DNA of 64,000 nt from an uncultured SAR116 cluster alpha proteobacterium (GCA_902523435.1 CABYZM010000002.1:1-64000), one strand, 5' to 3'; counted from the stretch's first letter, positions 19,231 through 27,602 are shown. Numbers and translations are program-made. Notes: generated by a model not told the origin, from the letters alone.

Positions 19231-19365
19231 TTAGGCAGACAATTTGGCACGACCCTTGGCACGGCGGGAACGTATCACGCGTCGTCCACCAACGGTGGCC
19301 ATTCTTGATCTAAAACCATGGCGACGTTTACGCACAAGTACGCTTGGCTGATAAGTGCGTTTCAT
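19231..19365 (-). CDS. rpmH: 50S ribosomal protein L34
   Basis: A 44-residue protein read from ATG at 19365 to TAA at 19231. It starts [18 protein letters not shown] and ends [10 protein letters not shown], the standard L34 sequence, rich in Arg and Lys. An excellent AAGGAG ribosome site lies seven bases ahead. It is the first gene of the rpmH-rnpA-yidD-yidC-engB run and is preceded by a TTGACA promoter element. Confidence 0.97.
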   Translation of the reverse strand: MKRTYQPSVLVRKRRHGFRSRMATVGGRRVIRSRRAKGRAKLSA

Positions 19366-19412
19366 TTTGTCGCTCCTTTGTCTTTGGTTTCACTATTAAT
19401 TTATCAGCAAGC

Positions 19413-19441
19413 TTCTTACGGTGCATCAAGTAAATTGTCAA
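19413..19441 (-). promoter_or_regulatory. Probable rpmH promoter
   Basis: On the minus strand a perfect TTGACA (19436-19441) is followed after 17 bases by TAAGAA (19413-19418), with the rpmH ATG about 48 bases further on. The -35 is consensus and the spacing ideal; the -10 is poor (three of six), so the assignment rests on position and the -35. Confidence 0.5.
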
Positions 19442-19480
19442 GATTATTTAGCTGATTTATTCCGAGTTCTAACAGATTGA

Positions 19481-19963
19481 CTAGGGCTGATTGTCAACCA
19501 ACGGCCGCGATGGACGCGGTTCAAGATCCCAGGGAAAGAAAATCCAAGTGTCCTGAGAAACTTCGGTAATAAATGTATCCACCACAGGCCGGCCAAGCGG
19601 TTTTGCATAAACTGTTGCAAAATGCGCCTTTGGTAGCAGTTGTCGTAACATCTTGCCGGTCTCACCTGTATCCACAAGATCATCAATGATGAGCCATCCT
19701 TCTCCATCACCTGCCATTTCGGGGGCTTTCATCACCTCAACTTCCCCTCTTTCTTGCGCTTGATATGACGCAAGACAAGCTGTCTCTAGGAGCCTAACTT
19801 CTAGCTCGCGCGCTACAATAGCTGCCGGCACAAGCCCACCTCTGGTCACCGCGATAATTCCAGTGAATGGGCCAAGTTCCAATAAACGCCAAGCCAATGC
19901 CTTTGAGGTCCTATGTAATTCCTCCCAAGAGACCGGAAAATTTTTGTTCTGATCATATGTCAC
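19481..19963 (-). CDS. gpt: Xanthine-guanine phosphoribosyltransferase
   Basis: Gpt salvages guanine and xanthine to GMP and XMP using PRPP. The 160-residue protein matches the E. coli family in length, with the PRPP-binding segment [18 protein letters not shown] near residue 95, the N-terminal [18 protein letters not shown], and the C-terminal WIFFPWDLE for purine binding. It is a single gene between rpmH and the divergent tRNA-Arg. Xanthine salvage here would compete with the oxidative purine pathway encoded at 37-49 kb. Confidence 0.93.
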   Translation of the reverse strand: MTYDQNKNFPVSWEELHRTSKALAWRLLELGPFTGIIAVTRGGLVPAAIVARELEVRLLETACLASYQAQERGEVEVMKAPEMAGDGEGWLIIDDLVDTGETGKMLRQLLPKAHFATVYAKPLGRPVVDTFITEVSQDTWIFFPWDLEPRPSRPLVDNQP

Positions 19964-20134
19964 GCTTTACCCGCCTTTACCTCACTCAGTTGGACTTTTC
20001 CTGTCAGGGCCTTTTTACAACCAAAGCTCCTATCCTGTCCAAAATTTTATCTCAGAATTGAATCAAAGGCTCAATTTAAAACTGGACAGACAGTCGCATT
20101 GTGGATTATCGTCCCCCAATATTTCGAACAAGAT

Positions 20135-20211
20135 GCGCTCGTAGCTCAGCTGGATAGAGCACTAGACTACGAATCTAGGGGTCAGGGGTTCGAATCCTCT
20201 CGAGCGCGCCA
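20135..20211 (+). tRNA. tRNA-Arg, anticodon ACG
   Basis: A complete 77-base cloverleaf. The acceptor stem GCGCTCG pairs with CGAGCGC, followed by G73 and encoded CCA. The D arm has GCTC/GAGC, the anticodon stem CTAGA/TCTAG encloses the loop CTACGAA with anticodon ACG (read as inosine after TadA editing, for CGN codons), and the T loop is TTCGAAT. A decayed second copy lies at 20828-20902. tRNA-Arg genes are frequent integration targets, but no integrase is seen here. Confidence 0.97.
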
Positions 20212-20301
20212 ATTTCTATTTACAATTTAAATTCATTATCAACAAATATCATGATACTCTCTTCCTAATAAATCGACCTATCAGTCGAATAGGAGGAGCG
20301 A

Positions 20302-20763
20302 ATGAAAAAACATAGCATGCCATTTTTGCTTTTGTTGTGGTTCTGTCTTTGGTGGGCACCAGCAAACGCTGAAACAAATAAATTAGATAATATTGCTGCA
20401 TGTGCAGGCGTCATTATAGGCAATGGCGCAATCGACTTTTTCATGGGCGATGAAGCAGCTTTTGACGGGGCAGCTGACATAGCTTATTCAGCTTATTTAT
20501 CAGAAGTTTTCACAGGTCAAGCAGCACAAAACGACATACAAATTGCTGACCAAATACTCGCAAGTAATTTGGATAAAGTTATCGCAGCCTATAACAGCGA
20601 AACTTTTGATACTGAAATGTATGAAGAGGTAGTAGGTTGCTATCGAGCTTTATCGTTGCAATTGCTAAAAGCTGCTCAGGTTATTATTGATAATCAAGAA
20701 AAATGGAGTGAGATAAAAAGCACCTCAATAAAAACTATAAAAAGAGTGCTTAGTGCTGGCTAG
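20302..20763 (+). CDS. Hypothetical secreted protein
   Basis: A 153-residue protein I do not recognise. It has a clear signal peptide (KKH, then LLLLWFCLWW and cleavage after PANA), so the mature 130 or so residues should be periplasmic. Two Cys residues of the mature part (in AACAGV and VVGCYR) could form a disulfide; the rest is Ala/Ile/Asp-rich and helical. An ideal AGGAGG ribosome site lies eight bases upstream. Just before it is the small palindrome TCGAC-CTATCA-GTCGA (20273-20288). The codon use is AT-richer than the housekeeping genes, and the gene lies alone between tRNA-Arg and a decayed copy of that tRNA, which hints at acquisition by transfer. Confidence 0.8.
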   Translation: MKKHSMPFLLLLWFCLWWAPANAETNKLDNIAACAGVIIGNGAIDFFMGDEAAFDGAADIAYSAYLSEVFTGQAAQNDIQIADQILASNLDKVIAAYNSETFDTEMYEEVVGCYRALSLQLLKAAQVIIDNQEKWSEIKSTSIKTIKRVLSAG

Positions 20764-20827
20764 TTGTTACTCCATTAATGTTCAAGTATGCGTTATTTAG
20801 GTTAAACTAATCGCACTTCCCTTTACA

Positions 20828-20902
20828 GTCGTTAAATGCATCTAGATAGAACACTAGAATCCGAATCTACGGTCAGGGGTTCCAATTCTCTCGAACGTAC
20901 CA
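20828..20902 (+). pseudogene. Decayed copy of tRNA-Arg
   Basis: From about 20848 to 20902 this repeats the tRNA-Arg at 20135 with scattered substitutions, including the blocks CGAATCTA, GGTCAGGGGTTC and CTCTCGA and a terminal CCA. The 5' acceptor strand and D arm are badly altered: two mismatches appear in the acceptor stem and the D stem is lost. The T loop reads TTCCAAT, losing the conserved purine. The anticodon loop now reads CCG. It is very unlikely to be a working tRNA and is best seen as a relic of duplication or of an attachment-site repeat. Confidence 0.78.
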
Positions 20903-20963
20903 ATCTTGTCAAATTCTAGCCTCATTTTAGTTATCAGATATTGACGCAAGTTTTGTTACACAG

Positions 20964-21863
20964 ATGATGTTGATACTTATGAGAGCGTTAATTCGCACTA
21001 TTACGTTCGGCATAACGATATTATGCACGGCAGCTTTACAGGCACATGAAATTCCCGATTCATCCACCAGTGCTTTTTTGATTTCGGTTAAAAATTTAAA
21101 CAATTTAATAGATATAAAACAAACTGCAAACACAGTGAGCATAAAATCAAACGGCATTCCCAATCATGAAACTGGGGACTTTCCTAGACGAGGAAATCCA
21201 CACAAAATGAAGGAACAAACACACATTTTGTACTTCACTAAAAAACCCAAAAAAACGGGCTATTTAATCCCAAGCAAATTTTTTGGTGTCGCTGTGAATG
21301 GTGTCATGTTTGTACCCGAAACAGCAGAATGCTGGAGTCCTGAAAAACAGGCAGCTCAATCAATAACAAAAAAAAGGTTATCTGCTCCGAATAGAGCCAG
21401 ACCACGAACAAGAAACAATGGACCGTGCGGTTGGCGTGAGGAAGCGATTGTATCATCCCAAAAAAGACTAGGCTTAGATATGAATAATGCACATGTTCAG
21501 CCAAACGGAATGTATCATTATCACGGCTTACCCATAGGTCTTATTCAGACACAAAAAAAACCTGATGACTTAATTCATGTGGGATTTGCTGGCGACGGAT
21601 TTAAAATTTACGCATCTATGAAAAATAAATTTAAATCAAGTTATCAATTGAAAAAAGGTTCAAGAAGCGGAGGGCCTGGTGGTTTGCATGATGGAACCTA
21701 TACACAGGATTTTGAGTTTGAACATGGCGCTGGCGACTTAGATGAGTGCAACGGAATTAATACCAGTGAGCATGGATACATTTATTTAATCACACAAGAA
21801 TTTCCGTTCATCCCAAGATGCTGGAAAGGCTCCCCCCACCCATCATTCAAATCCCGTCCATGA
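20964..21863 (+). CDS. YHYH-domain secreted protein
   Basis: A 299-residue exported protein carrying the YHYH domain, named for the motif seen here in NGMYHYHGLPIGL (about residue 189). The domain runs on through HVGFAGDGFKIY and GGLHDGTYTQDFEFEHGAGDLDECNG, and has a FFGVAVNGVMF segment before it. The N terminus is a signal peptide ending near LQAHE; an internal ATG at 20979 is the alternative start and no ribosome site decides. The His and acidic clusters suggest metal binding, but the biochemical role of the family is not established. The AT-rich composition and position downstream of the tRNA relic mark it as accessory. Confidence 0.8.
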   Translation: MMLILMRALIRTITFGITILCTAALQAHEIPDSSTSAFLISVKNLNNLIDIKQTANTVSIKSNGIPNHETGDFPRRGNPHKMKEQTHILYFTKKPKKTGYLIPSKFFGVAVNGVMFVPETAECWSPEKQAAQSITKKRLSAPNRARPRTRNNGPCGWREEAIVSSQKRLGLDMNNAHVQPNGMYHYHGLPIGLIQTQKKPDDLIHVGFAGDGFKIYASMKNKFKSSYQLKKGSRSGGPGGLHDGTYTQDFEFEHGAGDLDECNGINTSEHGYIYLITQEFPFIPRCWKGSPHPSFKSRP

Positions 21864-21872
21864 AAAAGCCTG

Positions 21873-22028
21873 TTAAGCGCTTGTGTCTGTGAGCTTTGTC
21901 AGGCCGGGCATAACAACAATTTCATAGGTCAGAATAAATCCAGCTACAAGTCCACAGGATAATGCTGAAACGATTAATGAAGCATCGAACAAGGCTAAAT
22001 TATAAATTAATGTATTCGTTACCCGATA
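21873..22028 (-). pseudogene. N-terminal fragment of a DUF1772-type membrane protein
   Basis: A minus-strand open stretch translates to a membrane segment, LIVSALSCGLVAGFILTYE, followed by IVVMPGLTKLTD and then a stop. This is the beginning of a DUF1772 (anthrone oxygenase-like) protein, normally about 150 residues, cut off after its first span. No ATG is in frame upstream. I take it as a broken gene in an eroded zone. The match is from memory of the family pattern, so moderately sure. Confidence 0.45.
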
Positions 22029-22062
22029 TTATTCAGGGTCATCCTCAGTTAACCCTTTTTTG

Positions 22063-22182
22063 TCAGATAATGTAGGGCAGGTTTACAGCTGCTATTATAA
22101 CTGCACAAGTGATAGCCACTAGACTAAAGCGTTTTGTCCAATTTATGTCTTCAGGCGGCTGTTTAAGCATTTTTAATCCCAT
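22063..22182 (-). CDS. Possible 39-residue single-span membrane peptide
   Basis: The frame encodes a polar start (QPPEDINWTKR) and one strong hydrophobic segment, FSLVAITCAVIIAAVNL, ending six residues later. A GAGGAG sequence stands close before the ATG at 22182, closer than is normal; the ATG at 22170 is the alternative. It could equally be a remnant, as it lies between two gene fragments. No family recognised. Confidence 0.3.
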   Translation of the reverse strand: MGLKMLKQPPEDINWTKRFSLVAITCAVIIAAVNLPYII

Positions 22183-22372
22183 CTGCTCCTCGATAATATA
22201 ATCAGGCATCCAAAAAGTACAAGATGTAGTGGTTTGGGACGCGAGCAATGGTCACATGTGGTCAAAGCTACAGTATTCTAGATAATGAGGCTCTGCTTTT
22301 GCTCTATAGCTGTCTGTAGGCACATGATTGAAAAATCAATGCATTCAAATTGAGTAAAAAATTGTCTAATTT

Positions 22373-22501
22373 TCATATTCGACGTTGCGCTGCCAACCTA
22401 AAGGGGGCATTAGCTGCACCGAAACCGCGATAACCTGATCGTTGTTCAATGAATTCAAAGAACAAACCATTACCAGCGCAGGCCACGTCAAAGGGCCCAC
22501 A
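22373..22501 (-). pseudogene. C-terminal fragment of a QuiC-type 3-dehydroshikimate dehydratase
   Basis: The last 42 codons of a degraded gene. The fragment NGLFFEFIEQRSGYRGFGAA and NAPFRLAAQRR, then stop, is the ending of the two-domain (TIM barrel plus HPPD-like) dehydroshikimate dehydratases of quinate/shikimate catabolism. The frame is closed by a TAA at 22502-22504, and more stops interrupt the upstream bases to 22620, so the gene is dead. It lies on the same strand as the Liv and enzyme genes, just downstream of livG, and so is probably the lost end of that operon. Confidence 0.62.
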
Positions 22502-22679
22502 TTATAGCTTTGATGACACTCCGAAGGTTATGGCCTAAGAAAACTCACATGATGCTTGATTTCATCATAGAGAGCCTAGACTTCTACACAAAAGATTACT
22601 GATTCTGCTTGAGCAAAATTATTCTAACAACTGTTGAATAGCTGAAGTCTTGGCATTAACCTGATAAAGCATATTTAGA

Positions 22680-23480
22680 TTATGCATCCATTGCCGCCCG
22701 AATATCCTCATCCGCCATCTCGCGACCCAAATAAGCTTCGACAACGGCCGGGTCACCCTTTACGAATTCCGGAGCACCTTCTGATATTTTTTGGCCATGA
22801 TCAAGCACACTAATTGTATCGCAGGTTGACATAACAACCTTGAGAATATGCTCGACCACAATGATTGTGAGGTTATAACGCTTCTTGAGAGTCATAATTG
22901 TCGACATAAGGTTGTCTACATTTACAGGCGAAAGGCCGGCCCCAGGTTCATCAAGGAGCAACATCTTTGGGCGCATCGCGATAGCCCGCCCAAGTGCCAA
23001 CAGTCGGCGTTGACCTCCTGACAATTCAGCAGCAGGAATCTCTGCATATTCAGCAAGGCCTATAAATTCCAGAAGCTCCTCCATTTCTTCACGAACGACC
23101 TTATCCTGTCGCCTCACCTCAGCGCCATTAATAAGTGGCGCTAGGGGCCCATATTTTGTATGTGGATGGTAGCCCACCATTACATTGTCTAGGACGCTCA
23201 ATTCGCCGTATAAACGAAGAAGCTGAAATGTCCTAGCTAGCCCAAGTTCAGCAATTTTATGCGCAGGACTCCTGGTAATATCTATGCCATTAAAGCTAAT
23301 ATGGCTGCCTTCATCCGGTTGATAAACTCCGGTAAGAAGGTTGAAAAACGTCGATTTACCTGATCCATTGGGCCCAATAAGTCCATGAACTGTATTTGGT
23401 TCAACCTTCAGGCTCACCTTATCGATCGCCTGCAAACCTCCAAAACTTTTACTAAGATTGCGAGTTTCTAGCAGTGCCAC
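22680..23480 (-). CDS. livG: Branched-chain-type ABC importer, ATP-binding protein LivG
   Basis: A 266-residue ATPase of the Liv (HAAT) importer class. Walker A GPNGSGKST is at 36-44, the ABC signature LSGGQRR near 153, and Walker B MLLLDEPGAGLS follows; the LivG-specific insert (ITRSPAHKIAELGLARTFQ) is present. Translation starts with GTG at 23480, supported by AGGAG seven bases ahead, and overlaps livM by 29 bases. It is the last intact gene of the importer operon. The substrate may not be an amino acid, given the neighbouring catabolic genes; many such systems carry aromatic or alicyclic acids. Confidence 0.9.
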   Translation of the reverse strand: MALLETRNLSKSFGGLQAIDKVSLKVEPNTVHGLIGPNGSGKSTFFNLLTGVYQPDEGSHISFNGIDITRSPAHKIAELGLARTFQLLRLYGELSVLDNVMVGYHPHTKYGPLAPLINGAEVRRQDKVVREEMEELLEFIGLAEYAEIPAAELSGGQRRLLALGRAIAMRPKMLLLDEPGAGLSPVNVDNLMSTIMTLKKRYNLTIIVVEHILKVVMSTCDTISVLDHGQKISEGAPEFVKGDPAVVEAYLGREMADEDIRAAMDA

Positions 23481-24543
23481 CTAACTTCTCCTCACTTCTC
23501 TTTATAAATCTGCGGTTCCGAAGCACGCCCTCGAACCAGCCACCAATCCCCCTTGGCATAAATAGCACCAACAAAACCATTGAAAGTCCGAAGACGAGCG
23601 GCTGAACAACTATGGGACGATCCATAAAATATACCACTAAATCTTTGGTCTGGTCGTAAGCAATAGTCACAACGATCGCGCCTATAACACCGCCCCAAAC
23701 ATTACCTATGCCACCTAAGACTACCATGAGCAGTAAAGTCACCATTTCAATTACTGTAAAATTGTTATGGTGAAGGTAACCTGGCGGCATATGAGCAAAT
23801 AAAGCACCAGCGAGGCCTGCGTAAATCGCGCTAAGTACAAATGCAAGTAGCTTGTATTTAATAACATTGATGCCGTTTACTGAAGCAGCAATGGTATCTT
23901 CCCGTATTGCCTGAAATGCTCGTCCTGTAGCCGAGCGCAGGATCGAAAAAGAGAAATAGATCCCAACAAGCGCAGCCGTCATTACCAAATAGTAATAGCT
24001 TGTGAAGGAATCGAAAACAAAACTGCCAATACTTGGTGCAGGGATCATCATCAAGCCTGTGCTAGATCCTAGTGCCGGAGTAACGGCAATAAAAATACGC
24101 ACTGACTCGCCAAGCCCAAGTGTGGCCAGAGCCAAATATGCGCCCTCTAGCCGGACAGAAGGCAACCCAACGATGAGACCGGCAAAGGCAGTTACTAGAA
24201 TTGCTATTGGAATTGATACCCAGACCGGCAGGCCAAATCCAAGCGCTCCCCCAAATCCCCCAGGCTCAAGTGATAGAACAGCCGAAGTAACTGCGCCGAT
24301 GGCGTAAAGGCCAATATGACCGACTGTAACTTGGCCACAAAATCCTTTAACAATATTTAGGCCAACTGCAAGCAAAATAAACAGACAAGCTCGGTTTGCT
24401 AAGTCGATTAAATAACTGTTGAAAAAGGTCGACATAATGAATGGAAGGGGTAGCAGCATGACATATGCAATCAACCAAGGCAGAAGTCTATGACGACTTG
24501 CAAGCGCATCTATGAGGTCAGCAATACGCGATAGAAATACCAT
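23452..24543 (-). CDS. livM: Liv-type ABC importer permease LivM
   Basis: A 363-residue membrane permease with about nine or ten spans. The conserved LivM stretch GFCGQVTVGHIGLYAIGA is near residue 70, and EDTIAASVNGINVIKYKLLAFVLSAIYAGLAG-type sequence lies in the middle, near the ATPase-coupling loop. It pairs with LivH to form the channel. The gene starts 95 bases after the binding-protein gene, and the gap contains a strong hairpin, which suggests lower expression than the binding protein. Confidence 0.9.
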   Translation of the reverse strand: MVFLSRIADLIDALASRHRLLPWLIAYVMLLPLPFIMSTFFNSYLIDLANRACLFILLAVGLNIVKGFCGQVTVGHIGLYAIGAVTSAVLSLEPGGFGGALGFGLPVWVSIPIAILVTAFAGLIVGLPSVRLEGAYLALATLGLGESVRIFIAVTPALGSSTGLMMIPAPSIGSFVFDSFTSYYYLVMTAALVGIYFSFSILRSATGRAFQAIREDTIAASVNGINVIKYKLLAFVLSAIYAGLAGALFAHMPPGYLHHNNFTVIEMVTLLLMVVLGGIGNVWGGVIGAIVVTIAYDQTKDLVVYFMDRPIVVQPLVFGLSMVLLVLFMPRGIGGWFEGVLRNRRFIKRSEEKLGGTARNSQS

Positions 24544-24597
24544 ATGTAGCTGTTCCTTGTGGTGTATTTAAATATTAATTACTAAAAACAAAAAGAA

Positions 24598-24626
24598 AAT
24601 GGTCGGGAACACGTTTCCCGACCATT
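24598..24626 (-). terminator. Hairpin after the Liv binding-protein gene (terminator or attenuator)
   Basis: AATGGTCGGGAA (24598-24609) and TTCCCGACCATT (24615-24626) form a perfect 12-base-pair stem around a CACGT loop. On the minus strand the stem is followed by TTTTCTTTTTGTTTTT-like sequence, as in an intrinsic terminator. It sits 12 bases after the binding-protein stop and before livM, so it probably attenuates transcription into livMG and protects the upstream mRNA. Confidence 0.75.
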
Positions 24627-24638
24627 GATTTTTTATGC

Positions 24639-25844
24639 TTACTCAAGTCCGAAATCAGGCTCCATCGTTACACGCGCAAGAACCTCAGTTTCAAAGTTCT
24701 CACCACCCTTGGTGTAACCAATGAGCACAGCAGTGCGGTTACCATCACGGCACTGTGGTGTCGGAGCAGCGCAGAAGCTGATTGGGCCTGAGGCTAAACC
24801 TTCATAACCCTCTACACTTGCAATTGCATCGCGTATAGCAGTTCGATCTTGTTTAAGTGACCACTGCTCTAATTGCAGGTCGGCGTTGTTCAGCGCAATT
24901 TCCATTATCCGAACGAGATCATAAGCCTGTGAGAAATCATGATCTGGCGCATGAATGCCATAACGCTTACGGGTCATCTCGTTAAACAATTTAGCGATTG
25001 GGCGATTGTCAGCAGCAGCATAGGCAGCTGTGAAGAACACGCCCTTAGCAGCATCACCTGCAATCTTCGGAACTGGCGCGTTAGAAGCTGAAGACGAACC
25101 AATACGGCGCACATCCTCACCAATGCCTGCTTCATAGGACTGTATGAGTGCTCGAGCCATAGTTTCAGCGAGAGCCGCAACTAAAATACCATCGACATTC
25201 ATGGACTTGATCTTCTGCATGTGGGAACGGAAATCCACTTCTTTTTCTTGCACATCAGCTCGGTAAGCAGGGTCGACCCCAAAGCGAGCGCGCATTTGCT
25301 TTTCCATGTTTGCGCAGTCACCCACAGAGGCTGCGTCAGCAGCACATATATAGGCTATCTTTGAACCAATGTTCTCACCAACATATTTTGCATTGACACC
25401 TCCGTAGTAACGGCCTGACACCGGAATACGGAATACCCATTCACTTCCTTTTTGTGTAATTTTTGCGTTAGTGGAATGCGGGATCATTTGCGGAACACCA
25501 GCCTTTGCTGTCACGTCAACAATCGGCAAAGACACAGATGAGCATGTTGAACCGATAAGAAGATGAATGTTTTCCTGGAAGATCAGCTTATTGGCGTTTG
25601 CTACGCCTTTGTCAGACTTACATTCATCATTCATAAGTGTGGCTTTGATCATATTGCCGTTGATGCCTCCAGCATCATTGATTGCCTTGATCTCATCCAT
25701 CACCATCTGGCCGTATGCTTGGCCATTTTCACTCACCATTCGCATTGTGATCCCAACACGAATGTCACCAGCAAAAGCAGCGGTAGTGGCAAGACCAACA
25801 CCTGTAGCTACTAAACCGGCGAAAACTTTATTCATTAGTTTCAT
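24639..25844 (-). CDS. Liv-type ABC importer periplasmic substrate-binding protein
   Basis: A 401-residue type I periplasmic binding protein. A signal peptide (KLMNKVFAGLVATGVGLATT, cleaved near AAFA) precedes a mature protein starting DIRVGITMRMVSENGQ, with LIGSTCSSVSLPIVDVTAKAG typical of the LivK fold. Four Cys residues lie in the second half. A perfect AAAGGAGG ribosome site precedes the ATG, consistent with high output. The ligand cannot be read from sequence; the neighbouring enzymes suggest an organic acid rather than leucine. Confidence 0.88.
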   Translation of the reverse strand: MKLMNKVFAGLVATGVGLATTAAFAGDIRVGITMRMVSENGQAYGQMVMDEIKAINDAGGINGNMIKATLMNDECKSDKGVANANKLIFQENIHLLIGSTCSSVSLPIVDVTAKAGVPQMIPHSTNAKITQKGSEWVFRIPVSGRYYGGVNAKYVGENIGSKIAYICAADAASVGDCANMEKQMRARFGVDPAYRADVQEKEVDFRSHMQKIKSMNVDGILVAALAETMARALIQSYEAGIGEDVRRIGSSSASNAPVPKIAGDAAKGVFFTAAYAAADNRPIAKLFNEMTRKRYGIHAPDHDFSQAYDLVRIMEIALNNADLQLEQWSLKQDRTAIRDAIASVEGYEGLASGPISFCAAPTPQCRDGNRTAVLIGYTKGGENFETEVLARVTMEPDFGLE

Positions 25845-25897
25845 GTTTTCCTCCTTTTAATTTTGGGCTTCGCCCGTATTCATAGCGAAACTAGCCG

Positions 25898-26809
25898 CTA
25901 TGCCTTTACTTTTGCCTCAACCCCAAACAAGCCTGATGGCCTGAACATCAAAACTAGGATTAAAAGCAAAAATGCGTAAATGTCTTTATGACTCGCTGAA
26001 ATATAAGCGGCGCCAAGATTTTCAAAAATGCCAACCATGATGCCGCCAAGTATCGCACCAGGAAGCGAACCAAACCCGCCAACAACAGCGGCAGCAAACG
26101 CTTTCATTAACATCAAGTAACCCATTTCCACCTGCACTGATTGCATTGGGCCAATCAACACCCCGGCGGCGGCGGCAAGACCGCAGGCAAGGCCAAAAAT
26201 CAGTGAAATCATCAAGGGTACATTTATGCCCATTAGATAAGCTATGTCCTTGTTATGAGCGACCGCACGAACAGCTAGCCCGGTCTTTGTGTGCCGCAAA
26301 AAATAATGTAGTCCAGCCATTAGTAATACTGAGATGATCGCTGTTAATACATAGCTTTCAGGAACATTGATATCTCCTGGAAAGGTTAACCGCGGTATGT
26401 AGTCAAGATTGGCTCGAAAGGGCTCTGCTTCTGCGCCAAAGAAAAAATAAGCAGCATTAACTAGAGCGACTGACATACCAAAACCGCAGATGATCATTCC
26501 CATACCGGCAACCGTATATCCACCACCAGCACGTGTAAGTCTTCGGTAGAAAACTCTTTCCACTAACATCCCAAGTATGGCCGTAAGTATCATCGCCCCA
26601 ATTAGTGCAACTGGGTAAGGCACACCAACGTTGTGTGCGAGCACAAGCCCAAAAAAGGCGCCAAACATATACATTTCACCATGAGCAAAATGCACAATAT
26701 CTAATCCAGAATAAATCAGCGAGATTCCAAGCGCCACAATTCCATAAACTACGCCAATGGTGACACCAAAAATAATGAAAGCTAGCAACGAGTTAAAATC
26801 AAATCCCAT
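25898..26809 (-). CDS. livH: Liv-type ABC importer permease LivH
   Basis: A 303-residue permease with about eight spans. It has the LivH hallmarks GLDIVHFAHGEMYMFGAF near residue 35, YLMGINVPLMISLIFGLACG in the coupling region, and LMKAFAAAVVGGFGSLPGAI near residue 235. It lies between livF (26 bases) and the binding-protein gene (53 bases, containing a small GGGC-TTC-GCCC hairpin). Together with LivM it forms the transmembrane pore. Confidence 0.9.
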   Translation of the reverse strand: MGFDFNSLLAFIIFGVTIGVVYGIVALGISLIYSGLDIVHFAHGEMYMFGAFFGLVLAHNVGVPYPVALIGAMILTAILGMLVERVFYRRLTRAGGGYTVAGMGMIICGFGMSVALVNAAYFFFGAEAEPFRANLDYIPRLTFPGDINVPESYVLTAIISVLLMAGLHYFLRHTKTGLAVRAVAHNKDIAYLMGINVPLMISLIFGLACGLAAAAGVLIGPMQSVQVEMGYLMLMKAFAAAVVGGFGSLPGAILGGIMVGIFENLGAAYISASHKDIYAFLLLILVLMFRPSGLFGVEAKVKA

Positions 26810-26835
26810 AATTTTTAATTCCTACAATTAGCTGT

Positions 26836-27573
26836 CTAATTCCTAAGAGCTTTTGTGGTGTCAGACACAGAACCGCCAAGGAACGATTCCTTAACTGCTG
26901 GGTCACTAATTAGCTTTTTGGCTTCACCTTTCATCATAATCACTCCATCACGAATGATGTAACCATATTGGGCTAATATCAGTGCCATCCTGACATTCTG
27001 TTCAACAACCAAGACCGTCACACCAGATTTCGCGATCCGGTTGATATTAGCAAAAATCTCCAGAACCACTTTCGGAGCTAGTGCAGCGCTTGGCTCATCA
27101 AGCATAAGCATCTTTGGTGATGCCATTAGGCCGCGGCCAATTACCAACATTTGCACCTCACCACCAGACAGCGTTCCAGAAAGCTGCTTTCGTCGCTCGC
27201 GAAGAACTGGAAAAAAATCATAAACCTTTTGAAGATCAGCCTTTGTGGCCTCACGGTCTTTGCGTGTGTAAGCACCAAGGACGAGATTTTCCTCAACTGT
27301 CATAGCCGGGTAGGCTTCTTTTGCTTGGGTTACCTGAACGAGGCCAAGGCGCATGCGCTCGTGAGGCTTCAATTTCGAGACACTCACGCCATCAAAAATG
27401 ATCTCACCTTCCATCAGAGGGATCAATCCTGAAATAGCTTTAAGCAGAGTAGACTTTCCAGTGCCATTCCCTCCTAGGAGGGTAACAATACCGCCACTTG
27501 GCACTTGCATATCTATACCACGCAGGATTTTTAGATTGCCATAGCCCGCGTGCACACCCTTGATCTCAAGCAA
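26836..27573 (-). CDS. livF: Liv-type ABC importer ATP-binding protein LivF
   Basis: The second ATPase of the importer, 245 residues from TTG 27573, with Walker A LLGGNGTGKST, signature LSGGEVQML and Walker B MLMLDEPSAAL. I prefer the TTG at 27573 because AGGGGGG stands five bases ahead and the product then begins with LEIKGVHAGYG, as in other LivF proteins; an upstream TTG at 27594 would add seven residues. It is the first gene of livF-livH-binding protein-livM-livG, behind a 182-base gap with a conspicuous palindrome. Confidence 0.9.
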   Translation of the reverse strand: MLEIKGVHAGYGNLKILRGIDMQVPSGGIVTLLGGNGTGKSTLLKAISGLIPLMEGEIIFDGVSVSKLKPHERMRLGLVQVTQAKEAYPAMTVEENLVLGAYTRKDREATKADLQKVYDFFPVLRERRKQLSGTLSGGEVQMLVIGRGLMASPKMLMLDEPSAALAPKVVLEIFANINRIAKSGVTVLVVEQNVRMALILAQYGYIIRDGVIMMKGEAKKLISDPAVKESFLGGSVSDTTKALRN

Positions 27574-27602
27574 TATTCCCCCCTGCAGCTTCAAAAAAAT
27601 GA

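Noticed and set aside
20828-20902. A second working tRNA-Arg with anticodon CCG
   Set aside because: Two mismatches in the acceptor stem, a lost D stem and a changed T loop make folding and use unlikely.
20135-22680. An integrative element with its own integrase at tRNA-Arg
   Set aside because: No integrase, excisionase, transposase or phage-like gene is found; only the tRNA repeat remains as a hint.
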